Shown: positions 24,381-35,859 of the stretch, in pieces
How the letters are laid out: every line of letters starts with the position of its first letter
Numbering within the stretch: position 1 is the first letter of the stretch
NCBI GenBank assembly: GCA_028829895.1
Contig: CM054182.1
Location: 19,249,001-19,313,000 of the forward strand
DNA from: Sinotaia quadrata
Taxonomy: Eukaryota > Mollusca > Gastropoda > Architaenioglossa > Viviparidae
Direction of reading: 5' to 3'
DNA: 64,000 nt
Notes under the pieces: model-generated
Database searches by the model: none
Told to the model about the DNA's origin: nothing
The model's input: the letters and a program-made list of their open reading frames with translations, nothing else
Made by a program: the position numbers and the translations under genes

Positions 24381-27300
24381 ATGGATCTAGAGCAGATTGA
24401 AAACCTGAAAAAGAAGGGTTCCTTAATAGGATACCAGGGTGACGAACTGACTAGCTACATTAAAACTGAGCTAGAGAAAGCGGAAAAAGCGGAAAAAGAG
24501 AGACAAGAGATAGAAAGGGAAGAACGGTTAGCTGCCCGCGAAGCAAAAAAATTAGAGGCTGAAAGACTAGCCGACATCGAAACAAAACGTATCGCAGCGG
24601 ACACAGAAGCCAAACGCATCGCCGCAGACGCGGAAATAAAACGGTTAGAATGGGAAGTAAAGAAACTAGAAGTTACCAATCCAAACCGTGATCGCAGAAG
24701 CAGTGGTGATTCGCGTTCTAGCGATGGAAATAATCACAGTAGAATTGAAAATATCATTCCAAAGATAAATATGGTCCCATTTGATGAGAACAAAGATCAA
24801 ATAGACGCGTATTTAAAAACGTTTGAAAAGTTAGCCAGAGCAACAAACATTCCAGCGGAACATTGGGCGATAAATTTATCGGGGTTATTGCAGGGCAGTG
24901 CGAAAAACGAGTTCAATAAGCTTAGCGATTCTGAGTCAGATAATTACGACACAGTCAAGGCCGCATTATTGAAACGTTACAAACTCACAGCAGATACATA
25001 CCGACGTAAGTTTAAACAGGCCACTAAAGCCAGTTCAGAGACGCACGCACAGTACATACGACGCGTAGCTGACTTGTTCCAAAGATGGATAGATCTAGCC
25101 GAAACTCCACAGACGTACGCAGGTCTTAGGGATGAAATGGTAAAAGACCACATTCTCGGGTCATACAAATCAGATCTACTGATTCACTTAGCAATAAGGG
25201 AAAAATCTACGCTAGAGGAGATAGGCAACGCCGCCGATCGCTTTGATGACGCACATTCTCAATTCTCGAACGCACACGCGAACAACAAGTCTCGACCGAA
25301 CGAACCGCAGACTCGAAAGGATAAGAAAAATGACGGGAAGGCACCTAATGAGCGTGATGATAAAACATCTAAACCCGACACTAAAAACAAGTCCGACAAA
25401 CAGAAAGATAAAAAGAATCTTGCATGTTACACTTGTGGTGATAGTGGCCATTTTTCACGAACCTGTCCTGAAAAGAAAACAGCTAAAGTTTACGCAGTAG
25501 AAAGTCATACACCTAAAACAGAAAAGTCGAATCGAACACCAGTACAGGCAAACGGTCACGATACAATCGCTTTGCTTGATACAGGGTGTGAGCTAGACGC
25601 TATTGTAAATGCATCATTAGTTAACCGTACCGACTACACAGGGGAGACAATCTCTGTCACCTTTGCAAACGGCGAACAAGACATTTTACCAGTAGCTGAA
25701 GTCTCGATTGTTTCAGACTTTGTAGAAGGAACAGTCAAAGCGGCAGTTATGGAAAACTCACCGCATGACGTGATCCTTGGTTGCAAGTATGTTTTGCCGT
25801 GCAAAAAACAAACTTCAACCGAACCACCACTGGTTAACGCTGTAACCAGAGCAGCGAGTAGTAAAGACAAATCTGTAACTGCACCGATGTCTGCCGCACC
25901 AGCCGTAGATAAAGCAACAGTTAGCGAGATTAAAATATTACAAGCTGAGGACGAAACACTAGACAAGTTACGCAGACAAGCTGTACTTGTTAGTGACGTC
26001 AACACTGACGATTCGAATAAGAAAGCGTGCATTATTCTGAAAAAGGGTTTATTGTACCGCTATTCGAAAGTGGGAGACGAATTTCGGAAACAATTAGTCG
26101 TTCCACAAACCAAACGAAATGACGTATTACGATTAGGTCATGAGAGTCTTTTTGGTGCACACATGGGTGTACAAAAAACAACTAGTCGTATTACAAGTGA
26201 GTTTTATTGGCCGGACATCACTGCCGATATCCGTAGATTCGTGTTAAGTTGCGACACATGCCAGAGAACACAGTCTAAAAATTCAATCAGACCCGCACCG
26301 TTAGGAGAGCCTGAACTGATCAGTGAACCCTACAAGCGCGTAGCATTGGATTTGATTGGGCCTATAATACCCACATCAACGAGAGGTAATCGATACGTGC
26401 TGACCACTATTGATTACGCAACAAGATTCGCCGACGCAGTACCATTGAAAAATATTGATACTGAAACTGTCGCCGAAGCCCTTTTCGGTCTTTGGAGTCG
26501 TGTTGGAATTCCTACGGAAATTTTGACAGATCAGGGGAGTCAATTCATAGGCAACGTAATGAAGGAAGTAAATCGTTTACTTTCCATCAAACATCTTACT
26601 TGCACACCATACCACCCCCAGGCAAATGGTCTGATTGAAAAATACAATGGGACATTAAAAACAGCACTTAAAAAGCTCGCCACAGATAAACCGAAAGACT
26701 GGGACAGATACATCCCTGCCCTACTATTTGCATATAGGGAAGTGCCACAATCTTCCACCGGGTTTTCACCATTCGAGCTACTTTACGGACGTACTGTACG
26801 CGGACCGATGATGATTTTGAAGGCACTTTGGACTGATGAAAAGACAGATGACGAAGTTAAAACAACTTACACATACGTCACTGACTTAAGAAACCGTCTT
26901 GAAACTATAGGCAAGATAGCACGGGAAAACTTGACGATAGCTCAGTCTAGACAGGCAGAATATTACAATAAGCACACCAAACCTAGAGAATTTGAAGTTA
27001 ATGACAAAGTGTTACTGTTGCTTCCTGAAGCACATAACAAACTTCAGATGAAATGGAAGGGGCCCTTTGTAGTTACCGCCAAGCTAGGGGGACTGAACTA
27101 TAAGGTGCAGACAGGAAAGAGAGAGAAAATCTTTCATGTTAACCTACTCAAAAAGTACATAAGCCGTGAGGATCAAACCACTCAAGCTGATTTTGTCGTA
27201 GCGACGATAGTTACAGAAGACGAGGGGGATACTGATTGCGTCACTGGTACTTTACCAAACTGTCCTCTACAGACGGACGAAACTGTCAAAGACGTTAGGG

Positions 27301-28688
27301 TAAATGAAGCCTTGACAGAAAGACAGAAAAAAGAAGTGAATGAATTGCTTAATGAGTTCTCATCTACTCTGACAGACAAACCAGGGTTGACAGACTTAAT
27401 AGAATTTTCACTGAAGCTGACTGACAACAAACCGATACGTTTGAAGCCGTATCCGTTGCCACACGCTAAGATAGATGACGTTAGACGTGAGATTAAGACT
27501 ATGCTAGATCTAGGGGTCATAGAGAAGACTGACAGTGCCTACGGATCACCCATCGTGTTGATTAAAAAACGTGATAACTCGTTCCGTTTTTGCGTAGACT
27601 ACCGCAAACTCAATCAAGTGACAGAGTTTTGTGCCGAACCTCTTCCTGATCCGGATCTCATCTTCACTAAGCTAGCTAACGCTCATTACTATACCAAAAT
27701 AGATTTGTCACGCGGTTTTTGGCAAATCAAGGTCAAGGACACTGATCGACACATACTAGCTTTCACTACACCAGTAGGAAACTACACATGGAAAGTTATG
27801 CCTTTCGGAGTTTCAAACGCTCCAAGCATTTTTTCTAAAATGATGCGGTCATTGTTAGAACCACTGTACGGACGTGGAGTTGAGAACTTCATGGATGATT
27901 TAATTCTAGGCACCCAGACATGGGAGGAGCACTTGACACTCTTACGAGACGTGCTAGCCAGATTAAAGCAAGCCAACCTCACTGCCCGCCCTACGAAGTG
28001 TGAAATAGCACAATTCTCCTTAGACTTCTTGGGACACAAGTTGAGTCATGGAACTATGTCGCCAAGTGAAGCTAAGATAGCACAACTTAAGGACACTTCA
28101 CAACCGCTAACAAAAACACAAGTTAGAAGTTTTCTTGGTCTTGCTAATTATTACAGAAAATTCGTACCAGATTTTAGTGCCATTGCATGTCCTCTGACTG
28201 ACTTGACACGTAAGAATATGCCTACAAAAGTAGTGTGGACTGATGCATGCCAAAACGCTTTTGACACACTGAAATCTAGACTGACTTCAGATTTAGTTGT
28301 TAAACTGCCAGATTTGACAAAACCATTCTTGTTAAGGACTGATGCTAGCAACACAGGATTAGGAGCAGTGTTATTACAAGAACACAATGACACCAAACAC
28401 CCAGTTGCATATGCAAGCCGTAAACTCACAACTACTGAACAGAAATATTCCACCAGTGAAAAGGAATGTCTTGCAATAGTTTGGGCCATAAAAAAGTTCG
28501 AAAACTATTTGTACGGAAAAACCTTTGTCATTGAGTGCGATCACCAGCCGTTAGCCTTTCTCGGACAGGCGCAATTTACGAACAGCCGTTTAATGCGTTG
28601 GTCTTTGTTTCTGACACAGTATGACGCAAATATTCATTACATCAAAGGGTCTTTGAATGTTGGCGCAGATTACATGAGTCGTGCTTGA
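24381..28688 (+). CDS. Gag-Pol polyprotein (Gag, PR, IN, RT, RNase H)
   Basis: One 1435-aa ORF with a good start context (AAAATGG). Residues about 30-97 form a charged coiled coil. About 130-292 is a capsid-type Gag region whose second half (from Y207 RRKF) resembles a SCAN domain. C349-C352-H357-C362 is a CCHC zinc knuckle. D400 in LLDTGC is the protease active site. Integrase follows: H587, H594, C624, C627 zinc finger; D657, D717, E753 catalytic triad with 35 residues between the last two; GPF at 894-896 is the GPY/F module. RT comes next (about 1010-1235) with D1108 and FMDD at D1172-D1173, then RNase H with D1321, E1362, D1387. It would make a cDNA copy and integrate it. Integrase before RT is the opposite of usual Ty3/gypsy elements. 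Gag and Pol share one frame with no slippage site or stop between them, so the Gag:Pol ratio must be set by processing or another route. Confidence 0.97.
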   Translation: MDLEQIENLKKKGSLIGYQGDELTSYIKTELEKAEKAEKERQEIEREERLAAREAKKLEAERLADIETKRIAADTEAKRIAADAEIKRLEWEVKKLEVTNPNRDRRSSGDSRSSDGNNHSRIENIIPKINMVPFDENKDQIDAYLKTFEKLARATNIPAEHWAINLSGLLQGSAKNEFNKLSDSESDNYDTVKAALLKRYKLTADTYRRKFKQATKASSETHAQYIRRVADLFQRWIDLAETPQTYAGLRDEMVKDHILGSYKSDLLIHLAIREKSTLEEIGNAADRFDDAHSQFSNAHANNKSRPNEPQTRKDKKNDGKAPNERDDKTSKPDTKNKSDKQKDKKNLACYTCGDSGHFSRTCPEKKTAKVYAVESHTPKTEKSNRTPVQANGHDTIALLDTGCELDAIVNASLVNRTDYTGETISVTFANGEQDILPVAEVSIVSDFVEGTVKAAVMENSPHDVILGCKYVLPCKKQTSTEPPLVNAVTRAASSKDKSVTAPMSAAPAVDKATVSEIKILQAEDETLDKLRRQAVLVSDVNTDDSNKKACIILKKGLLYRYSKVGDEFRKQLVVPQTKRNDVLRLGHESLFGAHMGVQKTTSRITSEFYWPDITADIRRFVLSCDTCQRTQSKNSIRPAPLGEPELISEPYKRVALDLIGPIIPTSTRGNRYVLTTIDYATRFADAVPLKNIDTETVAEALFGLWSRVGIPTEILTDQGSQFIGNVMKEVNRLLSIKHLTCTPYHPQANGLIEKYNGTLKTALKKLATDKPKDWDRYIPALLFAYREVPQSSTGFSPFELLYGRTVRGPMMILKALWTDEKTDDEVKTTYTYVTDLRNRLETIGKIARENLTIAQSRQAEYYNKHTKPREFEVNDKVLLLLPEAHNKLQMKWKGPFVVTAKLGGLNYKVQTGKREKIFHVNLLKKYISREDQTTQADFVVATIVTEDEGDTDCVTGTLPNCPLQTDETVKDVRVNEALTERQKKEVNELLNEFSSTLTDKPGLTDLIEFSLKLTDNKPIRLKPYPLPHAKIDDVRREIKTMLDLGVIEKTDSAYGSPIVLIKKRDNSFRFCVDYRKLNQVTEFCAEPLPDPDLIFTKLANAHYYTKIDLSRGFWQIKVKDTDRHILAFTTPVGNYTWKVMPFGVSNAPSIFSKMMRSLLEPLYGRGVENFMDDLILGTQTWEEHLTLLRDVLARLKQANLTARPTKCEIAQFSLDFLGHKLSHGTMSPSEAKIAQLKDTSQPLTKTQVRSFLGLANYYRKFVPDFSAIACPLTDLTRKNMPTKVVWTDACQNAFDTLKSRLTSDLVVKLPDLTKPFLLRTDASNTGLGAVLLQEHNDTKHPVAYASRKLTTTEQKYSTSEKECLAIVWAIKKFENYLYGKTFVIECDHQPLAFLGQAQFTNSRLMRWSLFLTQYDANIHYIKGSLNVGADYMSRA

Positions 28689-28898
28689 TGCCATCAAGTG
28701 CCGGTACTGATAGAATGTTGTTTAATCAATTAACTGAACCCTACGGATTCCTTCCTGTAAATATGAAATATAGTTGCACACTTTATTTCTAGGAATGTCG
28801 AAATTTTTTTTGTGTAAATTTTTCTTCATTGTGGACTTCTACATTTTATCATACATAATTTGTAGGAGGCATTTTATCTTTGGTAAGATAAACGCCTC
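28689..28898 (+). other. Retrotransposon 3' untranslated segment
   Basis: Between the pol stop and the polypurine tract. No envelope or accessory ORF. Confidence 0.8.
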
Positions 28899-28911
28899 AA
28901 AAGCAAGGGGG
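28899..28911 (+). other. Polypurine tract
   Basis: AAAAGCAAGGGGG directly abuts the TGTCAC start of the 3' LTR, the position expected for the plus-strand DNA primer. One C interrupts the purines. Confidence 0.85.
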
Positions 28912-30459
28912 TGTCACAAGTCTGATAAAAATGTCCGACCTGATGACCCACATTGCCTTGTTTACTTCAAATTCGAATATTTGAAACCCTTGGCCCTTTG
29001 TTCAAAGCTTCCTTTTTCTAGGTGCTTCTAGAACAGGTCAAGATGTTATGTAACTTTAGGACCATTGTCCAGTTCTCGAACCAACCACATGCTTTGCGAA
29101 CAGTCACGTGATACGCAATATACCTTTCTATATATGTACCTACACGCTTCCGCTCCCTCACTTCGAGCACATTTTAGCTAATTCCATCAGCTTACTCGGG
29201 TCGTGAGAGGCAGCCGGCGCCATAGAGAATCAAGGTACCCTTCGACTTCTCTCAAAGGTATCATTTTATTTAATAGTATTTGCCTATGTATTGTTTAAGT
29301 ATGTATTTGTGCTATGTATTATGTGATTTCCATATACACTTGAGCATGGTTCAGAGAAATAGCTGAAAACCTATATGTTACGGAATATAAATTTATTGTA
29401 ACCATTTTTCCATTTCTGTACTTTAATTTATATTGTTTTAATTCACTAAGAGCCAGAATGCTGCGCTCGATATGAATTCTTCATGTAATTCAATTATTGC
29501 GTGTAATTTTAATTGTAAATTGTGAAGCGCTCTGTCGGTTTGAATTACCTCTTTGTATGAACATTAATTTAACGTTGTATCTATTTTATTGCTTCATACG
29601 TCATGACTGTTAAATGGAACACATGTGAGACGATTATATTTTTCTAAAATCTAATTGTAAGCGACGCAAGGTCGAAACTCTTTGTTCAGCGCATTTAATT
29701 GAGCCATGCCTAAGTAGGGCCTGTTAGGTTGAGAATTATATCCAAACACGTTGCATCCACAGGTCGGCTCATGGTTCATGTTTCACCATGCCTCACCTGC
29801 ATTAGCTTATTGGTGTAAGCGTGTCGAAACCCACTCTGAGGGCCATGCTGCAAAAATTCCAGTTCCTAGCCACTAACAAGGGACATCATTCCTTATGCAC
29901 CACGTGTGTCGTAAAAGGGGGACTGAGGGAACGAATCAGCATGACTGAGTGTTGAGACCAAGGATACAAGAATAGAGCTAAGTGCAAGATCAAGTGTACA
30001 GATCTCAAAGGAACACTTTTCTGGCAATTTAGATTGACAAAAATCAGGCATAGGCGCGTAAAGACAGAGTGAAGACTATTCGCGTTGCATTCGATTTATT
30101 GTTAATTTGTTAAGCTTTATTAAATCTTATTTTCTTTGTTAATACCTCTTAGTAGTTGATTTCTATGCACAATAGACCAATTAGATTAATTCTTAGATTT
30201 GAATGGGGGCGGATGAGCAGAAAGATTGATGACGAGTGCATATTAATTTAGAGGGATTTAACTGTTTTCAAATCTAGCTAAAAGTTCGCAGTTTATTAGT
30301 CTGTAAATTTGTCGTCTGAACTACAAGATGCACTTTTAATTAGTCAGATAATAAATTGAGCAACCAGTCTGCGTAGAATATGAGAGGAAGAATTAATTAT
30401 ATTTAAAGTCTTTTAATTATTCTAAGCAGGGTCTTTAAATAAATACTGGAAACGTAACA
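28912..30459 (+). repeat. 3' LTR, 1548 bp
   Basis: Same length and, by eye, the same sequence as the 5' LTR. Poly-A hexamers correspond to 30350-30355 and 30438-30443. Confidence 0.97.
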
Positions 30460-30464
30460 CTGGT
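30460..30464. repeat. Target site duplication, right (CTGGT)
   Basis: Exact match to 22214-22218. Confidence 0.95.
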
Positions 30465-31755
30465 TTGGATTGCATCACCAATTACTAGACTATACTTCAA
30501 CTGAATTGTTGACTTCCAACTCTGACACTTAAAATATCTGCATAAGCAGTGCCCAAGGACGGGTCATTTTACATTTAACAATTTATATAACAATCAAGTT
30601 TGGAAATAGAAATACACTGACCACAATTTTCCTTTACTCTTTCTCCATAAATGCAGTCAAGAGGTTATTGTTTCAAAGATATACATTTCCTTTGTTTCAA
30701 AATGCTTTATTACCAAATTCCCCCTTCTAGAAAATTCCTAATCTCAACAAGGGGCACTGAAATCAACTCACACATTATGAAGAGACAAGTGAGGACATTA
30801 ATGTTAATTATGAAAAAACAACAACAAAAAAGAAATCATTAACATTAATTACGAATAAACCTAAGGACCATTAAAAGAATTATGAATAGACAAAATAAAG
30901 TTTATGAATGCTCATTATGAATAATCCTATTGAATTATTGCTGACTGCGAATGGACAACAAAGAAGAAATTAATTATAAATGGACAAAACCTACCATTAC
31001 TGAGTGTTAATTATAAACGGAAACCCTTAGAAGCCATTAACCCCAATTATACTGGACACTCTAGAGGCCAAAACTAATTGAAGATTCAAAAAACACATTC
31101 ATGATGAATGCCTTTGTCATGCACTTGTCATAGCGTGCTTTTTCGTCATTTATTTCTTGACGTTACTCAGTTTATACAAAACTGCAAGTGATAAATTTAA
31201 CTGAACTATATATATACTGTTGACGAAGAAGGCAACAGGCAGAGTGAAGTGTGCGCATGCCCACACTCTGACAAAAGAAAAATTCTCACGGTTATGATTG
31301 TATCTTGGCAGTGTGCTATTTTTAGTGTCAGGGGCGTGACGAAAAGCGATAAATCGTGCACACGCCTTGGTGTCACACAGAGAGCATGTTTACACACCCA
31401 ACATAATTATGAGCAAATACACCCGAAAAGCGGACTGACTAGCCTCACCCCTGTCAGTGAACGACAATATGTCGGGTTGCTGCTTTCAGGACAATCCTTT
31501 AAATGTCATTGTATTAAACGTCATTGATATATCCGTAATCCATAATTCATTTCAAATACTTGACAACCGCAACACAAATCATCACACCCACCCACCCATC
31601 CTTCAGGAAGTAATTATCACAAATTGGTCATGTGATTAACGTCTGTGCCGTGCTACACTTACACAAGCAACGTGCTCTGGACAGTTCTTCAGAACTCACG
31701 TCACCGTTTCTCGCAATTTAGTTGTGTCTTACTTAATACTTACAAAAGTAAAGAC
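30465..31755. other. Non-coding, weak AT-rich repeats
   Basis: Degenerate ATTAATTATGAATAGACAA-like units run from about 30770 to 31075. No exon recognised on either strand. Confidence 0.5.
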
Positions 31756-31756
31756 T

Positions 31757-31843
<87 letters not shown>

Positions 31844-31868
31844 CTCTCTCTCTCTATCTATATATCCT

Positions 31869-31902
<34 letters not shown>

Positions 31903-32035
31903 CATCCTTCTATCTATTTATCTATCTATCTATCTATCTCTCTCTCTCTCTCTCTATCTATCTATCCTTCTATCTATCTATCTATCTATCTATCTGTCTG
32001 TCTGTCTGTCTGTCTATCTGCCTGCCTGTCTATTT
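31756..32035. repeat. (TATC)n / (CT)n / (TGTC)n compound microsatellite
   Basis: Alternating TATC, TC and TGTC runs. The long YLSI frames across it are artefacts. Confidence 0.97.
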
Positions 32036-34594
32036 AATAGAGATTAAGAATTTGGAACCTTTTTTTTTCTCCTCAGCCCCCTCTCCCCCCACCTCGGAAT
32101 ATTTTGTTAAAGGCTTGGGAAACAATCCACTGGTCTAACTCTAGGTAAAATGACCCCGGACCTTATTGATTCCGGCGTGACCTGACTCGCATGACTGAAT
32201 AAGCAAAGATTAGGCTTCTAAAGGAATGTCTTTGTCGGGGAGGAACAATCTGGAACTAGTTGTGCGCAGTGGAGCAGAACACAAAACTGTTGCCATTGCT
32301 AAACTACTCCCTACCCGACCACATCACCTCGTACACCTGGTTACAAGGTCTTGCATTCGCTTGAAACTTTTCTAAAATCAGCTTATTCTATTTAATATAG
32401 CAATATTTTACTCTAAAATCTATCAATGTACGCTATTTTGTTACAGCGAAATTCAACACACACGTATACACACATTTTCCCGATACCAAGAGAAGAGGAT
32501 GGTCTTGAGAATGTAAAAAAATCTTTATTTCAAAACCATTTAACTTATTTTGCTTAGCCATTGACAAGACTCACACTTTACTTAAAATGCAATATTAATT
32601 AATAATTCGGAGTGTGTAATACTTAATTTTATAATATATGACACATTTAATGTGCTCTGACGTCACTTCATCTGATTGCAAAGGATGGATCTAGTTGTAT
32701 CATGTAAATATATAATATAAATATTATAATTACATATCAATATTTAAACAGCTAATAACTTTCCAATAGACTGTTTTTGCTGCAAAGCGATTAAATAAAT
32801 TAGATATTATATTGTTTAATATATGATTAATTAATTTTTTAATTAAAAGGAAATTAAATTAATTAATTTGGTTGTAATTTCCTCTTTCAAATAAAACGAC
32901 AGGAATTATAATGGCGAGATATTCCGATCTTTCGCACTGAAACTTGATCAGTTTTTAAGTATGAGATTATATATTCTTGAATTATTTCCAGGGCAAATGC
33001 TACTTTTAATTCACAGATTATTGTATTTGAATTATTTCCATGACAAATGCTACTTTTAATTCAGAGGTAATTTGCACCTGTATTATTTCAATGGTAAATT
33101 TACACGCAAAGCAGTTATCTTCAATTGTTTACCACATACAAAACCGAGGTCAGGAAGTTGTGAAAAGATGTACAAAACGATTTTTTAAAAGGCTTGTTTA
33201 CATCTATATTCTCTCTCTCACTCACATACACACACACAGACGCACACACAGTAGAACGTAACACAATGTGTGCATTTATATTTAAGAAGGTATAATTATT
33301 TGTATTAATATATGATGGTATAATTATTTGTATTAATATATGATGGTATAATTATTTACATTAATATATCTTAGATGAGGAAGATTTACATTGGACATTT
33401 TTATTATTATAATATTCATGCAGTATGAAGTATTTTTACTCTGTTTAAACTATATTTGCAATGTTTAATATATATGAGAATGAATAACTTATGCTTATCT
33501 ATCCTTATAATAATCCTGGTGTAAAGTTAATTGCTAAAACATCTTTCCTTATTATAGTCATAAATACTACAAAGAGTTTAGACAAATTTATCCTTATTAT
33601 AATTATGTTTTAACAATATTTGTTTAGACATGCATACAAATCATTGTACATGAAAATGAAAAGAAAAATCATGGAGTGTTTAAAGACTTGACCATGGCTA
33701 CACATCCTGAGAAATCTTTTGCACGCAAATGTATATTGCATTATGCTGCTAGATGTTCACTAGAAAGAAAAATGAATTACTTCTATTATAAAAGTTACAA
33801 ATGCCGAATTATGTAGTAATATAAACAATAGAAAGAAAATGTATTATTTAAGTAATATAGAAGTAAAAACGTAAAACATTGAAGTGACAGAAAACGAAAA
33901 ACTTCTGAAACAAAAATAATAATAAAGTAATAATATAAATAATAGTTAAGTGACATTCAAATAAATTCTTGTTAGTGAAGTAATAAATGATTCCATTTAC
34001 CATAGTAAATTGATACATATTTGCATTTTCCGCCAAATTATATAAATTTAACTTGACTTAAAAGTAAATTGCACAGGGGAACTAAACGATATACATGTAT
34101 GCCCTTTGCAATGTTGTAACGTTTGACTTGAACGATACATAAATTGTATGTAGAAGCTAAGCGATGCTTAAAATCTTTGCAGTATTATTTGTTTACATGG
34201 GACACTGAGTTTAGAATGTGGTGTTTTGATTTTCTGTATGAAGAGCTGCGGTGTGTGTTAGGGAGGAGCATTTTATAGTATAATATAGCCTATGTATTTA
34301 TTAGCAGTGATGCAGTTTGTCTCATTTGTATAGCATAACTTCAGAACACAAACTGTGCACAATTTCCCATATTATGGCATTTACCTTTTAAATCTGCTTT
34401 AAGTTTACAATATGAAATGTAAATGTTTCTTAGTAATAGAGTTAATTTAGAGTTTTATAGTATATTAAGCACATTACTAAAATATTCTAAATAGTGTTAT
34501 AATTTTGCTTTCCAGAAGATGGTATTTCAGATCATAGCAATTGTTACCTAGGGGTTTTGTTTTTTGTTTTCTAGTCATATGCATGAAAGAAAAC
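32036..34594. other. Non-coding AT-rich stretch
   Basis: A strong-looking + acceptor (TTTTTTCTCCTCAG at about 32062-32078) is followed by no coding sequence. TATAATTATTTGTATTAATA repeats three times at 33290-33370. Short CA/CT runs lie at 33213-33250. Confidence 0.5.
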
Positions 34595-35270
34595 TTTGAT
34601 TCTCAGTACTGTTGCTGTGTTGTAATGTCCTCTTTGAATAAATACAAACAGACCTTGATTTCAATAGTGTTGTTATGTTGCTTGTCTTCGAATAAAAATG
34701 ACGAATGCCAGACATTGATTCTAAGTAGTGTTGATTTAATAGTTCGTTCCAGAACGCATTTGTAGACTTTGACTCTAAAGTAATATTGGTACCTCTCTTG
34801 GTCACATTGTGAAGTGTTAGGATTAGTATATTGAAAGCAGACTTTGTATTTAAGTAATTCTTGTACCTCTCTTGGTCACATTGTGAAGTGTTAGGATTAG
34901 TATATTGAAAGCAGACTTTGTATTTAAGTAATTCTTGTACCTCTCTTGGTCTTATTGTGAAGTGTTAACTTCAGTATATAGAAAGCAAACTTTGTATTAA
35001 GTATGTCTCGGTCTAACTGTAATTTGTTAAACTCAAAACAGTTTGTAAACCTGGCACGACTTCGAACATTTCAGATATAAAATGTATTTTTCTAAATTTC
35101 TTCATTGAAGAAGCAAACTTTGTATTTAAGTAATACTTCTACCTCTCTTGGTCTTATTGTGAAGTGTTAAGCTGAGTATATAGAAAGCAAACTTTGTATT
35201 GAAGTATGTCTCAGTCTAACTGTAATTAAACTCAAAACAGTTTGTAAACTTGGCACGACTTCGAATATTT
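34595..35270 (+). repeat. Degenerate 75-80 bp repeats
   Basis: TACCTCTCTTGGTC and TTGTGAAGTGTTA with AAAGCAGACTTTGTATTTAA recur 4-5 times, two copies almost identical. Confidence 0.88.
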
Positions 35271-35284
35271 CAGATCTAAACTAA

Positions 35285-35525
35285 ATTTTTCTAAAGTTCT
35301 TCATTGAGGTCCTTCCATTTGGATGTAAACTAAATTTTTCTAAAGTTCTTCATTCAGGTCCTTCCATTCGGATGTAAACTAAATTTTTCTAAAGTTCTTC
35401 ATTCAGGTCCTTCCATTCGGATGTAAACTAAATTTTTCTAAAGTTCTTCATTCAGGTCCTTCCATTCGGATGTAAACTAAATTTTTCTAAAGTTCTTCAT
35501 TCAGGTCCTTCCATTCGGATGCATA
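35285..35525 (+). repeat. 49-bp minisatellite, 5 copies
   Basis: Unit contains TAAATTTTTCTAAAGTTCTT and TCAGGTCCTTCCATTCGGAT. Confidence 0.96.
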
Positions 35526-35604
35526 TTCACGAGATCGCTCCCTGGAACTAAAAAAAGCAAAGTCTAATTAGAGTTTCTTTCATTCTTCAAATTTAAATAA
35601 TGCC

Positions 35605-35605
35605 A

Positions 35606-35638
<33 letters not shown>

Positions 35639-35785
35639 ATATATATATATATCTATATATCTCTATATCTATCTATCTATCTATCTATCTATCTAATCTA
35701 ATCTATCTATCTATCTATTTATCTATCTATCTATCCATCCATCCATCCGTCCGTCCGTCCGTCCGTCCGTCCGTCTGTCTATCTC
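35605..35785. repeat. Compound (CT)n(AT)n(TATC)n(CGTC)n microsatellite
   Basis: Four successive simple-repeat types without spacers. Confidence 0.97.
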
Positions 35786-35859
35786 ATAGAAAAAGTATGG
35801 CAAGAAAGCAATAAACAATAAAATAAAGTGAATTGTAACGCACAATTAAATGTTTGTAT

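Larger units (their letters stand above)
22219..30459 (+). mobile_element. Full-length Gmr1-like Ty3/gypsy LTR retrotransposon
   Basis: 8241-bp element: 5' LTR 22219-23766, 5' leader 23767-24380, gag-pol ORF 24381-28688, 3' untranslated part 28689-28911, 3' LTR 28912-30459. It starts TGT and ends ACA, with CTGGT duplicated on both sides. Pol order is protease, integrase, RT, RNase H. That order, together with a SCAN-like capsid region, is what is described for Gmr1-type elements. No envelope-like ORF follows pol. All catalytic residues I looked for are present and no stop or frameshift is visible, so the copy may be active or only recently silent. Confidence 0.95.

Noticed and set aside
25634..26032. 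Long minus frames opposite gag-pol
   Set aside because: Shadows of a strongly supported + ORF; they match no family and change frame across it.
28689..28911. Envelope gene after pol
   Set aside because: Only about 220 bp separate the pol stop from the 3' LTR, too short for an envelope, so the element is a retrotransposon without env.
32062..32110. Strong-looking + strand splice acceptor after a T/C run
   Set aside because: The following sequence is C-rich and not open for a useful length; no partner donor.
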